Source: Centrapalus pauciflorus
Taxonomy: Eukaryota > Streptophyta > Magnoliopsida > Asterales > Asteraceae
Assembly (NCBI GenBank): GCA_020465985.1
Contig: JAANYP010001162.1
Span: 20,870-84,869, forward strand
Direction of reading: 5' to 3'
Length of the DNA: 64,000 nucleotides
Shown: positions 34,477 to 46,769 of the stretch, piece by piece
Numbering within the stretch: the first letter of the stretch is position 1
Layout: each line of letters opens with the position of its first letter
Program-made: the position numbers and the translations under genes
Notes under the pieces: generated by a model
What the model was told of the DNA's origin: nothing
The model's database searches: none
Seen by the model: only the letters and a program-made list of their open reading frames with translations

Positions 34477-35658
34477 TTCCTTCATCTTCACCCTCTTGTA
34501 TATCCGACAATGTCCTTTCAGAATCAGATTTTTTAGCCTCTTCCTCACCACCCCTTACGACTTTAACTCCCTCACTCACTTGCAGGCTTCCCTGAACTTC
34601 AGCCCCTTGCAGAGGTTCCTCACTCCCTATTACTCCTTGGGTAAGAGAACCCGATTCTTGGGTCTCTATTGGAGCATGATCTATCCTATACAACTTTACA
34701 TTTTCACTCTCTGGATCTGCATACTTCAACAAAGATTCTGGAATCGGCATGATATTTGCATTTGGAGAATCCACCACCTCATGTAAACTCATCATCACAT
34801 AGTCTGGCATCGGTTAGAGTTAGATCATTTGGGTATATTTTCATTTTCCCTTAGGATCCCTCGGTTAAGAATCTGAATAAATCTCTGAAGTGGAACGAAC
34901 TTCCTTGCTCTATTTGTTGTTTTAGCCAGTACTATCTCTTTTAGATCTTCCCAGATGCATTGAGCGTAGTCATAATGTTTATTGAAGGCAATCCCATGGA
35001 AAATCCATAGACAGTGAATGTTGCACCTGTCTATGCCTGTATGCTTAGACTTCATACATCTATTGATGATCCCAAATAATGTGTACCATTCTCCATTTAA
35101 TCTATTTCGATGAAACTTGGAGCTTTTTGGAAGTGGCTTTGAGTAACCCAAGCATATCAAGTCATGAACCAGCTCCTCATCAGAAACAAAGTCCTCAAAA
35201 TCAGCCAACTCAGGAAAGTTAACTGTATCTATTCTTCTGGGAAGAAACAAGTTGTGGCGAAGTCTGGAAAGGGTAATTTTGAATTTAAATTGGTCAATGG
35301 TTACTTTAAAATGGTGGTTTCCATCAGTAGGAACAAATTTGACTGTATGCCAAAATTATTGCAGGTAAACTTGTGGGATAGAGGGTTTGTACTGAAGAAG
35401 ATATCCCAAAGGATGGCCTTTGAGAATATCTACGATAATAGGGTGACTAACTTTGATGACCTTTGTATCCAAACGATAATTGTTGTCTTTAAAAGGAAAG
35501 CAATGTTTGGGTTTAACCAGTTGGTTATCAGGTATGATGGTTGAAGGTGAAGGTCTAGCAATGGAGGTTGAACGAACAGGTGTTGATACAAGTGTATGAT
35601 TGGAGGATGAATGAGAATCTGATGAATTGGAATTCTGGGAATGATCTGGAGATGCCAT
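34120..35658 (-). pseudogene. Element E additional (env-like) ORF, 3' truncated
   Basis: Starts MASPDHSQNSNSSD just after a splice-acceptor-like TTGTTTACAG. N-terminal module: IVDILKGHPLGYLLQ, an FW motif, then a LSRLRHNLFLP helix. A TAA at 35356-35358 replaces the Gln expected before FW. Then DEELVHDLICLGY, a Cys/His-bearing WYTLFGIINRC region, and FVPLQRFIQIL (compare YPRFL in G). A frame change near 34815 leads to a part with an Asp run encoded by a (CAT/ATC)n tract at about 34430-34475. It ends at the element D junction. The module order matches the B and G aORFs. Confidence 0.65.
34430..34475. repeat. (CAT)n microsatellite in element E aORF
   Basis: Trinucleotide run that encodes an Asp stretch on the minus strand within an acidic region. 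Confidence 0.9.
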
Positions 35659-35665
35659 TTGAAAC

Positions 35666-36893
35666 CTGTAAACAAGTAAGAGTCATGTTAGACAAGACAG
35701 GTAAACAAGTGAAATCATTCAAGGTAGAAAAATATAACATTTCGTTAGAAATTATAAAAATTTATGATTTTCTGTTTAAGGCATCGGGATTCCAGACAAT
35801 AATAAACTATTATTGACAGGATTCCAGAGTCAATCGTTCAGAGACCAATGTTAGAAAAACACAATTTTATTACAATTTCTTGAAAAAATGTCACATTTTT
35901 CTTAAAACATTAAAAAATTCAACACTTAGTAAAAAATTTTATTTAAACTCGAATGAAACTGCAACTATCTCGAATGACTCTTGATATGTCTCGGATGATA
36001 TATGAAACATCTCGAATGACACTTGAACTCGGCTTAGTCTATATACCAACTCGAATGAACTATAGTCTTTCTCGAATAGAACATGGTAATTCTCGAATAA
36101 GTCTTGAAACAACTCGAATTACATATTAATTGAACTCTAATGGAACATGAAAGTTCTCGATTAAGTCTTAAATGTTCTCGAATGGTCAATTACCAAGACT
36201 CGAATGAAGAAGAAACTTCCTCGAATACAACATAAAGCCAACTCGAATGAACCATAAGTCTCTCAGGCAATAAGTTAATCGAGACTCTTGTTCTAAAATA
36301 TTCTAAGTCAAACAGACAGTCAACTCGCATGATACACAGCGTTTCTCAATTATCACTTTAGTCGACTCGATTGTCTCTTAGTCTTTCTCGATTAGCATTT
36401 GACTCAACTCGAATCATACTAAGAATTTTCTCGATTGAAGCCTGTAATCGAGAAATTCCTAATGTATTTATTTCCAAGTCCTCTATACACTGAATATTCA
36501 AAATTGATTCCAGGTAGTTTTTCAGTGATTTAAAACTTGTGTCCCTCTCAAAAATCAATTTTAAACACTTTTGTTTTACTGAACTTTGATTAAAAACAAC
36601 ATTTAAGCTATTGAAAATTCAAATTTCAGTAAAAAGAAGAACACGAAAGTTTTTTAGAGTAAAATCCAAATTTCTGTGTGTGGTTTGATTTGAAGCATGA
36701 AATTTCGAATTCATGTTCACATTGATAAACTGAAACATACCACACAATTAATTTCAGTATTATTAACAAAAAATTATTAACACCATGAATACTTAAATAT
36801 GAAAAACATAAGAACACAGGTACACATATATCTCAAAACTGAAATAAACTTTGTACAAATTCTATAAGCAAAAATAACAAAACATTTACTCAC
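35666..36893 (-). other. Possible 5'-UTR intron of element E aORF
   Basis: Minus-strand donor CAATTT|GTGAGTAAATG and acceptor TTGTTTACAG|GTTTCAAATGG, the latter 7 bases before the aORF ATG. Length 1228 nt, AT-rich, containing the ACTCGAAT array. A TATA box lies about 140 bases before the donor. Confidence 0.5.
35940..36450. repeat. CTCGAAT array upstream of element E aORF
   Basis: About 20 words of the type ACTCGAATGA, TCTCGAATAA or CTCGATTA in 500 bp, spaced 20-35 bp, all in the same orientation. The same word fills the gag leader of E. Confidence 0.9.
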
Positions 36894-37031
36894 AAATTGA
36901 TGAAAAGATATCTGGATTTAGTCGATTGATGTGGGTTTTTCTTTGAGTTTGCTTAATGGTCAGTAATCTTGATGAAGAAGATGAAATCAACAACAGGATT
37001 TCTAAAAAATTAATTTGAAATTTAAATTTCA

Positions 37032-37038
37032 ATTTATA
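37032..37038 (-). promoter_or_regulatory. Internal TATA box for element E aORF
   Basis: ATTTATA on the plus strand gives TATAAAT on the minus strand, within GCCTATAAATTG. It lies downstream of three site II boxes and upstream of the leader exon and donor. Confidence 0.55.
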
Positions 37039-37051
37039 GGCAATTTTACCC

Positions 37052-37109
37052 GGCCCATATGTTATAAAACTTAACCGGCCCATGTTTGTATGAGATTTAA
37101 CTTGGCCCA
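37052..37109 (-). promoter_or_regulatory. Three site II (TGGGCC) boxes
   Basis: GGCCCA occurs at 37052, 37077 and 37104 on the plus strand, spaced 25-27 bp, i.e. TGGGCC on the minus strand, 14-77 bp upstream of the TATA box. Such clusters are known TCP-factor sites in plant growth-related promoters. Confidence 0.5.
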
Positions 37110-37342
37110 ATTTCAACAACATCATATATAAACCCATTTATCGACAAAAAACCAAAATCTTTTCAAAAATTTTTTTTAACAAAATAAAACAACAACAAAA
37201 CAAACAAAAACAATTTCTGATAAAAAAATTTAAAAACAGATTTAAACAAAAACAACAAAAATTGAAAATACACATAAACGAAAATTAACAAAAAAAATAA
37301 ACTCATAAAAAAATTTATAAATAAAATAAGTTTAAAAATTCT

Positions 37343-37475
37343 CCCCCTTTAATTTCTGAATGCTGCTCCCCCTTAAATGTGTATCATATTTCTCATCCCC
37401 CTACAAAATATCAGATAAATTTTATCAGATTTATTTAAAATCAGATAAATTCATTTTCTGCTCCCCCTGCACATG
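37343..37475 (-). other. Cluster of polypurine tracts in element E
   Basis: Four C-runs on the plus strand (TTCTCCCCCTTT, GCTCCCCCTTA, CATCCCCCTAC, GCTCCCCCTGC) are AGGGGGAG-type tracts on the element's sense strand. They lie between RNase H and the aORF rather than at the 3' LTR. Confidence 0.7.
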
Positions 37476-37643
37476 ACAATCCAGATCTTGTTAAATTCCA
37501 TAGAATATTGAACTCTGCAAATTTAAGAATTTAACATCTGATTAGAATCAATTAAAAAAAATGTAAATTTTAAAATTATAAATTGTAACTACTTAATTAT
37601 TAAATCTTAATGATTCAACATACCGAATTTGTATACCAAAAAA

Positions 37644-39556
37644 TTAAACCTTTTTCTCATCTAACGCTTTGGTAAACAAATCAGGTAGTTGATATTCAAT
37701 AGGAACAAAATATAATTCTATATTTCCATTTTCAACATGTTCCTTTATAAAATGGTACCGAATGTCAATGTGTTTTGTTTTTGAATGTTGCACCGGATTT
37801 GATGCAATAACTATTGCGCTCTGAGAATCACAGTAGATAGGTATTTTCTTTGGTGTAAACCAGTAATTGCGCAGTTGGCTTTTCATCCACAACACCTGAG
37901 AACAGCATGAAGATACGACAACATATTCTGCTTCAGCTGTAGACAATGAGACGCAATGTTGTTTCTTGGATGACCAGCATACGGGTTTGTCACCTAAGAA
38001 CTGCACTGCTCCAGGCGTACTTTTTCTGTCCATCTTATCACCTGCGTGATCAGTGTCAGAAAAGCAGTTAGATTAAATGATGATTCTCTGGGATACCACA
38101 AACCAAGGTTTGGAGTTCCCTTGAGATATCTTAAAATTCTTTTCGCAGCTGTTAAATGTGATTCTTTAGGATTCTCCTGATATCTTGCACACACACATGT
38201 AGCAAACATAATATACGGTCTACTTGCTGTTAAATACATTAATGACCCAATTATACCTCGATAATGAGTCACATCTACAGGTTTCCCCGAAATGTCCTCA
38301 TCGAGTTTTGACTTTGAATCCGGAGCCATGGGAGTTTTCATAGTTGTACTGTTAACCATGTTAAATTTCTTTAACATGTCTTCTATATATTTTGACTGAT
38401 TGATAAAAATACCATCAGTCAGTTGTTTAACTTGTAATCCTAAGAAAAAATTTATTTCTCCCATCATGCTCATTTCGAATTTTTGGGACATTAAAAATGT
38501 GAATTTCTTACAAAATTCCGGATTTGTAGACCCAAATATTATGTCATCTACATATATTTGTATTACTATGATATCCGGCCCCTGACGTTTTATTAACAGG
38601 GTTGTGTCAACTGCACCTTTGTTGAATCCACATTTCAACAGATATGTTGAAAGTGCATCATACCAAGCACGCGGTGCTTGTTTAAGGCCATACAGTGACT
38701 TATCTAAAATATATACATGATCAGGTTTTGAAGGATCAGTAAAACCTTCCGGCTGATATGTATATACTTCATCGGTTAGTTCCCCGTTTAAAAACGCAGT
38801 TTTAACATCCATTTGATAAACATTAAACTTTTTATGAGCGACAAAGGCTAAAAACATTCTAATCGCTTCGATTCGTGCAACTGGTGCAAACGTTTCATCG
38901 TAGTCAATCCCTTCTTGTTGGCTGTATCCTTTGGCAATGAGGCGAGCTTTATTGCGAATGATTACTCCATGTTCGTCCTTCTTGTTTTTAAAGATCCACT
39001 TCGTGCCTATGATGGATTTGTTTATAGGGCGCTCAACAAGTCTCCAGACCTTTAACCGTTCGAACTGATTCAGTTCTTCTTGCATCGCAACAATCCAATC
39101 AGCGTCCAGAGGTGCTTCTTTCACATTCTTGGGCTCTATTTTGCTTAGAAAATTTGAAAATACGCACTCGTTTATGGTGGCTCTTCTGGTTTGGACTGAA
39201 GCTGATGGATCACCAATAATGTATTCTATTGGGTGATTTCTTGTCCACTTGAAAGTATGTGGAAACAGTTGTATGTGGTCTTGATTGGGATTTCGATCTA
39301 AATATGTTGGTCGGGGGGTTACTTCAGATGTAGTAGGTAGCGTATTTGAGTTAGGAGCTTCTGAATGTTCGGATGTTAAGGGGGTTTCAGAAGATTCTGG
39401 AGGTTCAATGGGTTGTGCACTTTCAGTTGGTAAGTGTACATCTGTTGTTGAGACTTCTCCAGTTTCTTCTGACACTTGTTCATGAGAAAGATCAGAGACT
39501 ACGACGGGATCTTCAGTAATCCTGTCAGGCACCAAATTTAGAACATTAGTTTTGGG
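37644..39556 (-). pseudogene. Element E reverse transcriptase and RNase H, broken
   Basis: Follows the solo LTR in the sense direction. A long linker ends in FKWTRNHPIEYIIGDPS; RT follows with IGTKWIFKNKKDEHG, QMDVKTAFLNGEL, LYGLKQAPRAWYDAL and YVDDIIFG (intact). RNase H starts NLTAF, then shifts frame near 38050 and goes on as MDRKSTPGAVQFLG, STAEAEYVVVSSCC, DIRYHFIKEHVENG and LFTKAL to the stop at 37644. One frameshift inactivates it. Confidence 0.88.
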
Positions 39557-39561
39557 CTTCT
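39557..39561. repeat. Target duplication of the solo LTR, left (CTTCT)
   Basis: CTTCT directly before TGTAACATCC; repeated at 41987-41991. Confidence 0.92.
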
Positions 39562-40131
39562 TGTAACATCCGGCATTAAACCAAGTTAGCTACTATGACC
39601 TAATAAGTATTTAATAGCCAATTATAACCTAATCAGTGGTCATTAGACATTAATCAAAGTGATTAACAAGGTTCATGAAGAAATTCAACTCAATTAGAAT
39701 CAAATTTATCGGTGCGATGAATCGGGAAATCAATTAATCCGATCGATTTATGATATGATGGATTAATTCAACTAAGTACATAATTAATCTATGATTAGTG
39801 ACACTAATCACACACTAATACAAGTACTTAACATTAATTATGCAAGACTAAACAATTCATTAAAACAATGCATCCAAAAGTATTTATGAAATTACAAAAA
39901 AAAAGAGAAATACAAGAATACATTTCTAAATACTTTTATACAAAAAAAATATATAAATACATGAAAAAAATTCATAAAATCTGGTCATAGGGTAGTACTA
40001 CCCAAGATTTGATTTCAATTTTTTATTTCCCAACTCCATAACCTTTTATAATCAAATCTTTCACATCCCATTCTCTTTTCATTTCAACATGATCTTAGAC
40101 TCCACCTCCATTTGAAAGAGCAAGACTTTGC

Positions 40132-40140
40132 CTATAAATA
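40132..40140 (+). promoter_or_regulatory. TATA box in the solo LTR
   Basis: CTATAAATA before AGAGGG, matching the position in the C LTR. A solo LTR with its promoter can start transcripts antisense to E. Confidence 0.55.
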
Positions 40141-40964
40141 GAGGGCTTCCTTTTCATTATTTTCACACCAAAATATCTCTTTCTCTCCTCTCAAAACCGG
40201 ATCCACACACACACACTCACTACAAACATTTTCATTCAAGTGTTCTTGGTCCAAATCTTGCAAGAGTTCCAACTTCTTCTCAATTTCATACTCCAAATAC
40301 ATCAAAATAAGTATATACTAACTTATTTCATCATACATTTATGTTTATATAAGTCTTGCATAATATATATAATCACCAACAACAACAAGTTTCATAAACA
40401 CTCAAGTTTATAAGTTTTTAGTTTTTGTTTTTAAGTTGTTTCTTTAAATGTGTTTATGAATATATAAAGACATCACAAAAGTGTTAATATTATGAAAACA
40501 AGTAATATATATGTGTTTTATAACTTGTATACAAGTAGTCTTTGAATAAACAACAAGAATCATAAGTTATTTCAAGTTTATAAACTGCGGATTTTCGGTA
40601 GAAAATTTATATCGAGTTTGAAAAATCATAACTAATTCATAACTTAACGAAATGAGTTGATTCTTGTCTCAAAAGTTAGATCTATGTCTTAACTATAGAT
40701 CTGGAAGTTTTCATAATTTATTTTGGAGTTTAAGACCTCCAGAAATTATTTGGGATACCGAAAGTTTGACAGCTCAAAAATAGCCAACAAAGGGTTTTCA
40801 ACAAGCTTTTTCCCCAACTTAAGCATCTCGAAAAATGGCCGTTCTTGACTTTAAAAATTCTTTGTATATAGTAGTTTAATGTCCAAGAAAACCAAAGCCT
40901 AAAACGTTTTGGAGCTTGGTCAAAAACAGCCTCAAAGTAGGTCGAAAAACCTTCGAAAAAGCTG

Positions 40965-40971
<7 letters not shown>

Positions 40972-41034
<63 letters not shown>
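40972..41034. repeat. (TA)n tract in the solo LTR
   Basis: About 30 TA units at the place that corresponds to the right (TA)n tract of C's 5' LTR. Confidence 0.95.
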
Positions 41035-41038
<4 letters not shown>

Positions 41039-41986
41039 TGATGTTTTAAGTGGGTTTTATTTATAAACTTGTAATGTTGGGTGATTTAAGACATAAAAAT
41101 CTATAAATATATATATTATCATATATTAGAGATATTAAGTCCCTATTATCATTTAGGGCTCGATTAATCTCGCTCGGTGCACCATCCATCAACTTACGAA
41201 AAATAGCATTTTACGCTCGTTTTTGCCATCACAAGTTCGGTGAGTTCTCATAGCCCCTATTTTTACTATCTATTGGGGTGGAAATACATGCACTGTTTTC
41301 ATATGGACATCAAAACTGTTTATTTCTTATATGTATTACATGTTTGGATCCATCAGCCCTCAAATCATGAACCGTTAATTGCACTTATTTGCAAGCACGA
41401 ATATATTGTGGATAGATCTATTGGGAGTCATGTCCCCCATTCGGGTTAGTTCGGGTCGGCTAACAGCGAGTGCAGATATATTCAACACACGGTATTATAG
41501 TCGGGGATACTGCACAGGGCAAACTCATTTTAATTAAGCTTCGGTTGCATGATGGTTTATGTAATACATACACGGAATTTATGACTTTATAAATTCGACT
41601 CATCTGATAATGTCCATACAACTGGTCTTTCGCGTAAACCTATGAGCTCTCCAACAATTTGTTGACGTATTTTAGCATGTATTTTCAGGTGTTTGAGACA
41701 TGCACATTTATCGGAAGTATTCCAAGGCTTCCTTTCATTTTGGAGTCGCATCATTTTCAAACTCGGAGAATTATTTGCATCTTTCCTGATAAACTAAATT
41801 GTGTATTTATATCTTGGAATTTTAAGAACTACTTACGCTGTATTTTGGTTATGTAAAACAATATTTATATTTGAAGTTAAATCAATGTATTTTTGAAAAC
41901 GTCCATATAGTGGTCGTTCGTTATGATTATGGTTACGCTTCCGCGACGTCACGTTTCGTTGCCAACCGGGGTAACGGGGTGTGACA

Positions 41987-41991
41987 CTTCT
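41987..41991. repeat. Target duplication of the solo LTR, right (CTTCT)
   Basis: Matches 39557-39561; the pol sequence of E resumes here. Confidence 0.92.
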
Positions 41992-43383
41992 CAAAGTAGT
42001 CTTCAAAAAAATTCTTAAACAACTTATGTAATTCAGAATTTTCAGCATTCTGTTCAGGTGACTCCATTGAAGTCGGCTTGTTAGGTTCGGGTCCTGAACT
42101 GGTGTGTTCAGAAGCCATTACCACTCCTTCATCAAATTTGACATTGACGCTTTCGTTGACAGTCTTGGTTCGCTTGTTGTAGACACGGAAAGCGACCGAC
42201 TCCTTTGAATATCCGATGAATATACCTTCATCTGCCTTTTGATTAAACTTTCCAAGATTGTCTTTGTCGTTTAGAATAAAGCATCTGCATCCAAAGACAT
42301 GGAAAAATTTAATATTAGGTATTCATTTATTTATTAATTCATAAGGAGTCTTTCCGAATATTTTATTTATGACTGAACGATTCTGTGTGAAACAAGCTGT
42401 TGCAACTGCTTCGGCCCATAAGAATAACGGTAAATTTGAATACGCCAGCATCGTCCTAGCTGATTCCATTAGTGTCCGATTTCTTCTTTCAACGACACCG
42501 TTCTGTTGTGGAGTTCTAGCAGCTGAAAACTGATGTGTGATTCCTACAGAATTCAAAAATGATTCAAGCGATTTGTTCTTGAATTCTGTTCCGTTATCTG
42601 AGCGGATTGATTGAATTGTGAGTTGTAACTTCACTTGTATTTTCCAGATGAAGTCTATGATAATTTCGGTTGCATCTGATTTGGACCTCAGGAAGAAAAC
42701 CCATGTGTATGGTGAATAGTCATCAACTATCACCAATACGTATCGTTTCTTATTAATGCTTTGTACTCTCATTGGTCCACACAAATCCATATGTAGTAAT
42801 TCCAGTGCTCTCGTGGATGAGTGTTCGGATTTGGATTTGTGTGAAGCTCTTGTCATCTTTCCTTTTTCACATGCGGCACACCACTACTCCTTTTGGAATT
42901 TGAGAGTTGGCAGCCCTTTAACTAACCCTCCTCTCGCTAGGTTGGTTAATTCATTGAAGTTCAGATGTGAAAGGCGACGATGCCATAGCCATGCTGTTTT
43001 AGATGTAGCTTTTGACAGTATGCAGACATCTTTCTTCAGATTAATAGAGGCTAAGTCAATGGAGTACAAATTGGTTTTCCTGTTTCCTGTCAGTATTTCT
43101 TTACCTTCCCCGGATCTGATGCTGCACCGATTGGCTTTGAAATTGACTTCCAATCCTTTATCACACAACTGTCCAATGCTAAACAAATTATGTCCAAGAC
43201 CATCAACGTAGAAAACCTTTTGAATGGTAATTTTGTCGTATGTGAGACTCCCGTATCCTCTGATCGGACAAAACTGATCATTTCCAAATCTGACCGTCCC
43301 ACAGAACTTTTCTACAAAGTTCGTGAGTGTGTCTCTTTGTCCGGTCATATGCTTGGAACATCCAGAGTCAAGATACCAAACAT
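41992..43383 (-). pseudogene. Element E protease and integrase, broken
   Basis: Protease WYLDSGCSKHMTGQRD with the catalytic Asp kept (43380-43340). Pre-integrase LWHRRLSHLNF; a TAG stop just before WCAACEKGK at about 42885. Integrase core VIVDDYSPYTW, RSDNGTEF, PQQNGVVERRNRTL, all three acidic residues present (42856-42323). A frame change near 42320 precedes the C-terminal integrase part, which ends at the solo LTR after FEDYFEK. In front of WYLDSG, gag and pol are out of frame. Confidence 0.87.
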
Positions 43384-46300
43384 GGTTTACCTATAAGACG
43401 AAATAGCACATGAGGTACCCACTTGTAGTTGGGTACTTTTCTTTTAGGTAAATCATGCAAAGTATTATTTGTTTTCTCAACAGATATGGCTTTTAGCTTA
43501 ACATTTGATGTTGATTTAGGTACCCACATTTGAACAGTTCTTTTAGGTATCCACTTTTGTACAATTCGTGGTGGAACTATTTTTGAAATAATTTTCTGTG
43601 GAACCTTTTTCTGTTTAGAACATGGGTCCTTTTTCTTCGGTTTCCAGACGAGCTTATCAGATTTTACAATTAAAGGTTTACAAGCACTAGAGTTCAAAGC
43701 AATTAAGTCTGTTCTAGAGAATTTTATACAAGAATTATTAACAAATTTATTATTACAGACAGAGTTTTCAATGTTGCTATTTCTATCTGTAACAATATTC
43801 TTCTTCACGCGCCACTCTTGTTTTATATTCTTGTTTTTCTGTTCTCTCTTCTTCTTTCTCCAAACTTGTTTTCTTGAACCGTTCACAATGATATTTGACA
43901 TAAAAGAAACATGAGAATTAGTAGACTTAGACACTTGTTTCTTCTGTAAATTTCTCTTACCTTTTGAAGATTGGACTCTATGTGCAATGGAGTTCTCTGT
44001 TGAAGATGATTCACCTTTTTCAAAGTTAGGAGTGTTAAAAATAACTTTTGTTTTCTCCTTATTTTGTTGTAATTTTGGTGAATTTTCAGATGATTTTATT
44101 GAATCTGTAGAAATTCTTTGCAGAATTTTAACAGGTTCTTTTTGATCATCTGATTGTTTGTTATATAAAGGTTTGACAAATTCATCAATTTTAACAAACA
44201 TTTTCTCTAAGGAATTAAAGTCAGAGTGCATAAACAGATAAAATTCCTTTTCTGAATTGATAGAATCTAGAGAATTTGAAGATCATGGATCAGACAACTT
44301 TTTGTTCTTAGGCTGATTTTGTAACTTTTATTCCATAGTTTTAAGTTCAGCCTTGAGAGATTTATTTTCTGTCTCAAAATTTTTAATTTTCAATTCTAGA
44401 TCAGAATTTATCTTTTCTAGAATTCAAGATGACAGGTATAATTTTTGAGATTGAGTAGGTGATTCAGACAAATCCTTTTCAGAATATGTTTGAATGTACT
44501 CTTCTTTAATATCAGTATTATTACTTGCTTCATTTATTCTGTTATAATCAACAGAATTTTGCATTTTGTCTGATCGTAATCTTTTTGTTTCTTCACTAGA
44601 TTCTACTTCATCAGATGCTTTCATAAACGTCATTTTTAATCCTAAGTTCACGTATCTGACATCATATAGCGTTGGTGAACTAGATATTGCCTTTGTCAGA
44701 TACTTTGGATTTTCCCAACCAATACCAGATTTAGAATTATAAAATTCTTTGTCTTTTGGTTAATTTAAATAAACGGTTTGATCTGTTTGCCCTCTTTTGA
44801 TAAATTCATCTTCCATCTTCTTTATTTTCTCATAAAGTATAGTTCGTTCTTCAAAAATAGCATGATATTTTACAGAAAAATTTGAAGCTTCTAATTCTGC
44901 TATTCTCCATCTTTCTTGTAGGTCAGATATATTATGATTAAGATCTAGTATTTTGCTTTGAAGTTCTCTTTCTTTATCTTGTAAATCTGAAACTGCTCGT
45001 AAGGCTAGTGCTTTATCTTTGGAAAAATCTAAAACTAAGTTATGTTCATTACGAAGTTTGTTTTCCAAAGAGTGAGCATTTTTCTTTTCAGCCTTTAATG
45101 ATTTTTCAAACTTTTTAAGCATAAAGGCCATATGAGTTAAGTTCTCTTCTAGCACACAAGATTCATCAATATCAGAGTCAGAGTTAGAATGTACCTCCGG
45201 CTTGTCTGAACCATCTGATCCGTCTGACTCTGAATCTTCATTATCCTCAACATCAGTTTTTCCAGTTGCCATCAACGCAACTTCTTCTGTCTCTTCCTCC
45301 TCAGATTCTTGTTTTTCTTCATCCTCTTCATCTGTTAAACCAACCCATACTTCATCCTCAGCTATCATGGTTGATTCACTTAATTCTAACTCATTGAGAA
45401 CCTCTGATTTCAGGCAAATATGAGCATCCTCATCTAGAATATCTTCATCTTTAGATAACTGCAGCCAGTGGTCATCCTCCGCCATAAGAGCTTTTCCAGA
45501 CTCCTTTTCTTTGGCTAAGAGAGCCTTTCTTGTATAGTAGTCAGAGTTTTTGACTACTGGAAGTCTACATGACCTGGCAAAATGACCTGGTTTTCTACAG
45601 TTATAACATTTCTGCTCTGAATCTTTCTTTGCTGATTTGTCTGTTTTTTCATATTTGTCAGCCTTTCTTCCACTGCTTTCTCCAGATTTTTCATATTTGT
45701 CTTTCTTCTCAATTTTTCTTGAGCCAGTCTTGTAGCGCATTTTATTGTTGGTTGGCTTTCTGTAGAACTTCTTTTGAAACGCTTTGGTTAGCAGTGCCAT
45801 CTACTTTTTCATTTCTTCAATCTCAGAATCTGCAGATGAATCGGAGGATTCTGATTCGGAAGAGGTACTGCTGATTACCGCTCTTTTCTCCCTTTTCAAT
45901 TTATATTTGTACTTCTTTTCTGCCAGTAGAGACAATGGGTCAGCAGTTTCTTTCTCGGCTTTCTTCTTCCTAGATAATTTCGTCAACACAAACTCTTGGT
46001 AGTTATTGAGGTTCTCAAATATCATATGAAAATCCATTTCTTCAATTTCCTTTGTCTGCTGGATAATCATGGCCTATTTTTCCCATTCAGGATTCAGAAC
46101 GTTTAAGAATTTGACATTTATGTCCAGATTGGACTTTGTCACTCCGTTTCTTTTCATTTCACTTACCAAACTCACAAACCTCAGGTAAGTGTTTTCCAGT
46201 AGTTCTCCTTCACGAGCTTTAAAATTTTCAAATGTCATCAGGCTGTTTCTAGCTCTGTTTGTTGCAGCTCTATCGGATCCCCTCATAAGTTTACACACTT

Positions 46301-46655
46301 CATCCCGTATGGATTTGGCAGTTTTTGTGTTTGTGAGACATGTGTAAATATCATTGGGGATTAAGATCAGTAGTAATTTCCTGGCAGTTTTATCCCCTAG
46401 TTTTCTTTTCTTTTGAGCCTTAGTCAGGTTGGTAACCTCGACTGTCCTTGGTGGAATCGGGGGATTACCGGTAGGTACTGCAGGGATTGTTTCTATGAAT
46501 ATGGCTGGTCCTTCTGTTAAGGATTTCAACATCTCTTTTGACAGATCATGAAAGCTTATGAATTCTAGAAACCGTTCCCTCCATTGGACGTATTCTCCCC
46601 TGTAAAGAATTGGGGGTTTGGTTTCTGATCCCATTGCTAGAGCGTCTTTTGACAT
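43384..46655 (-). pseudogene. Element E gag with zinc knuckle and coiled coil, broken
   Basis: Start chosen at MSKDALAMGSETKPPIL because it aligns with the gag start of D; a longer open frame reaches 46766. Capsid-like part to 46074, TAG, then coding to 45801, TAG, then 45800-44760 with the knuckle CYNCRKPGHFARSC, acidic Glu/Asp-rich stretches, a coiled coil and FIKRGQTDQTVYLN before a TAA. Further pieces (44651-44424, 44231-43368) hold Lys-rich and W(I/V)PK repeats (WIPKRTVQMWVPK). The stops mostly look like CAG or CAA turned to TAG or TAA. Confidence 0.82.
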
Positions 46656-46769
46656 TCTGATTGTTGTTTTTGAAATTGTCCAAGATCTGATGAACTTTGA
46701 TTGAAATTGAAATTGTTGATCAACTGTTGAAAGTTGATCAACCTTTGAAACAATGATTAGTATCAAATG

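Larger units (their letters stand above)
36451..37342. other. Element E spacer with promoter-like region
   Basis: Non-coding. Besides the TATA and site II boxes listed separately it is A-rich on the plus strand (37140-37330, many AACAAAA runs). Confidence 0.6.
39562..41986 (+). mobile_element. Solo LTR of the element C gypsy family
   Basis: A 2425-bp LTR, TGTAACATCCGG...GGGGTGTGACA, with perfect CTTCT target duplications and no internal sequence. It is collinear with the two LTRs of C in reverse. It sits inside the pol of E between codons for DYFEK and KPKT. Its CTATAAATA box (40132-40140) faces right, against the direction of E. Formed by recombination between the two LTRs of a full element. 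Confidence 0.93.

Noticed and set aside
34424..34786. Plus-strand frame starting with an Ile run
   Set aside because: Reverse reading of the (CAT)n tract that encodes the Asp run of the E aORF.
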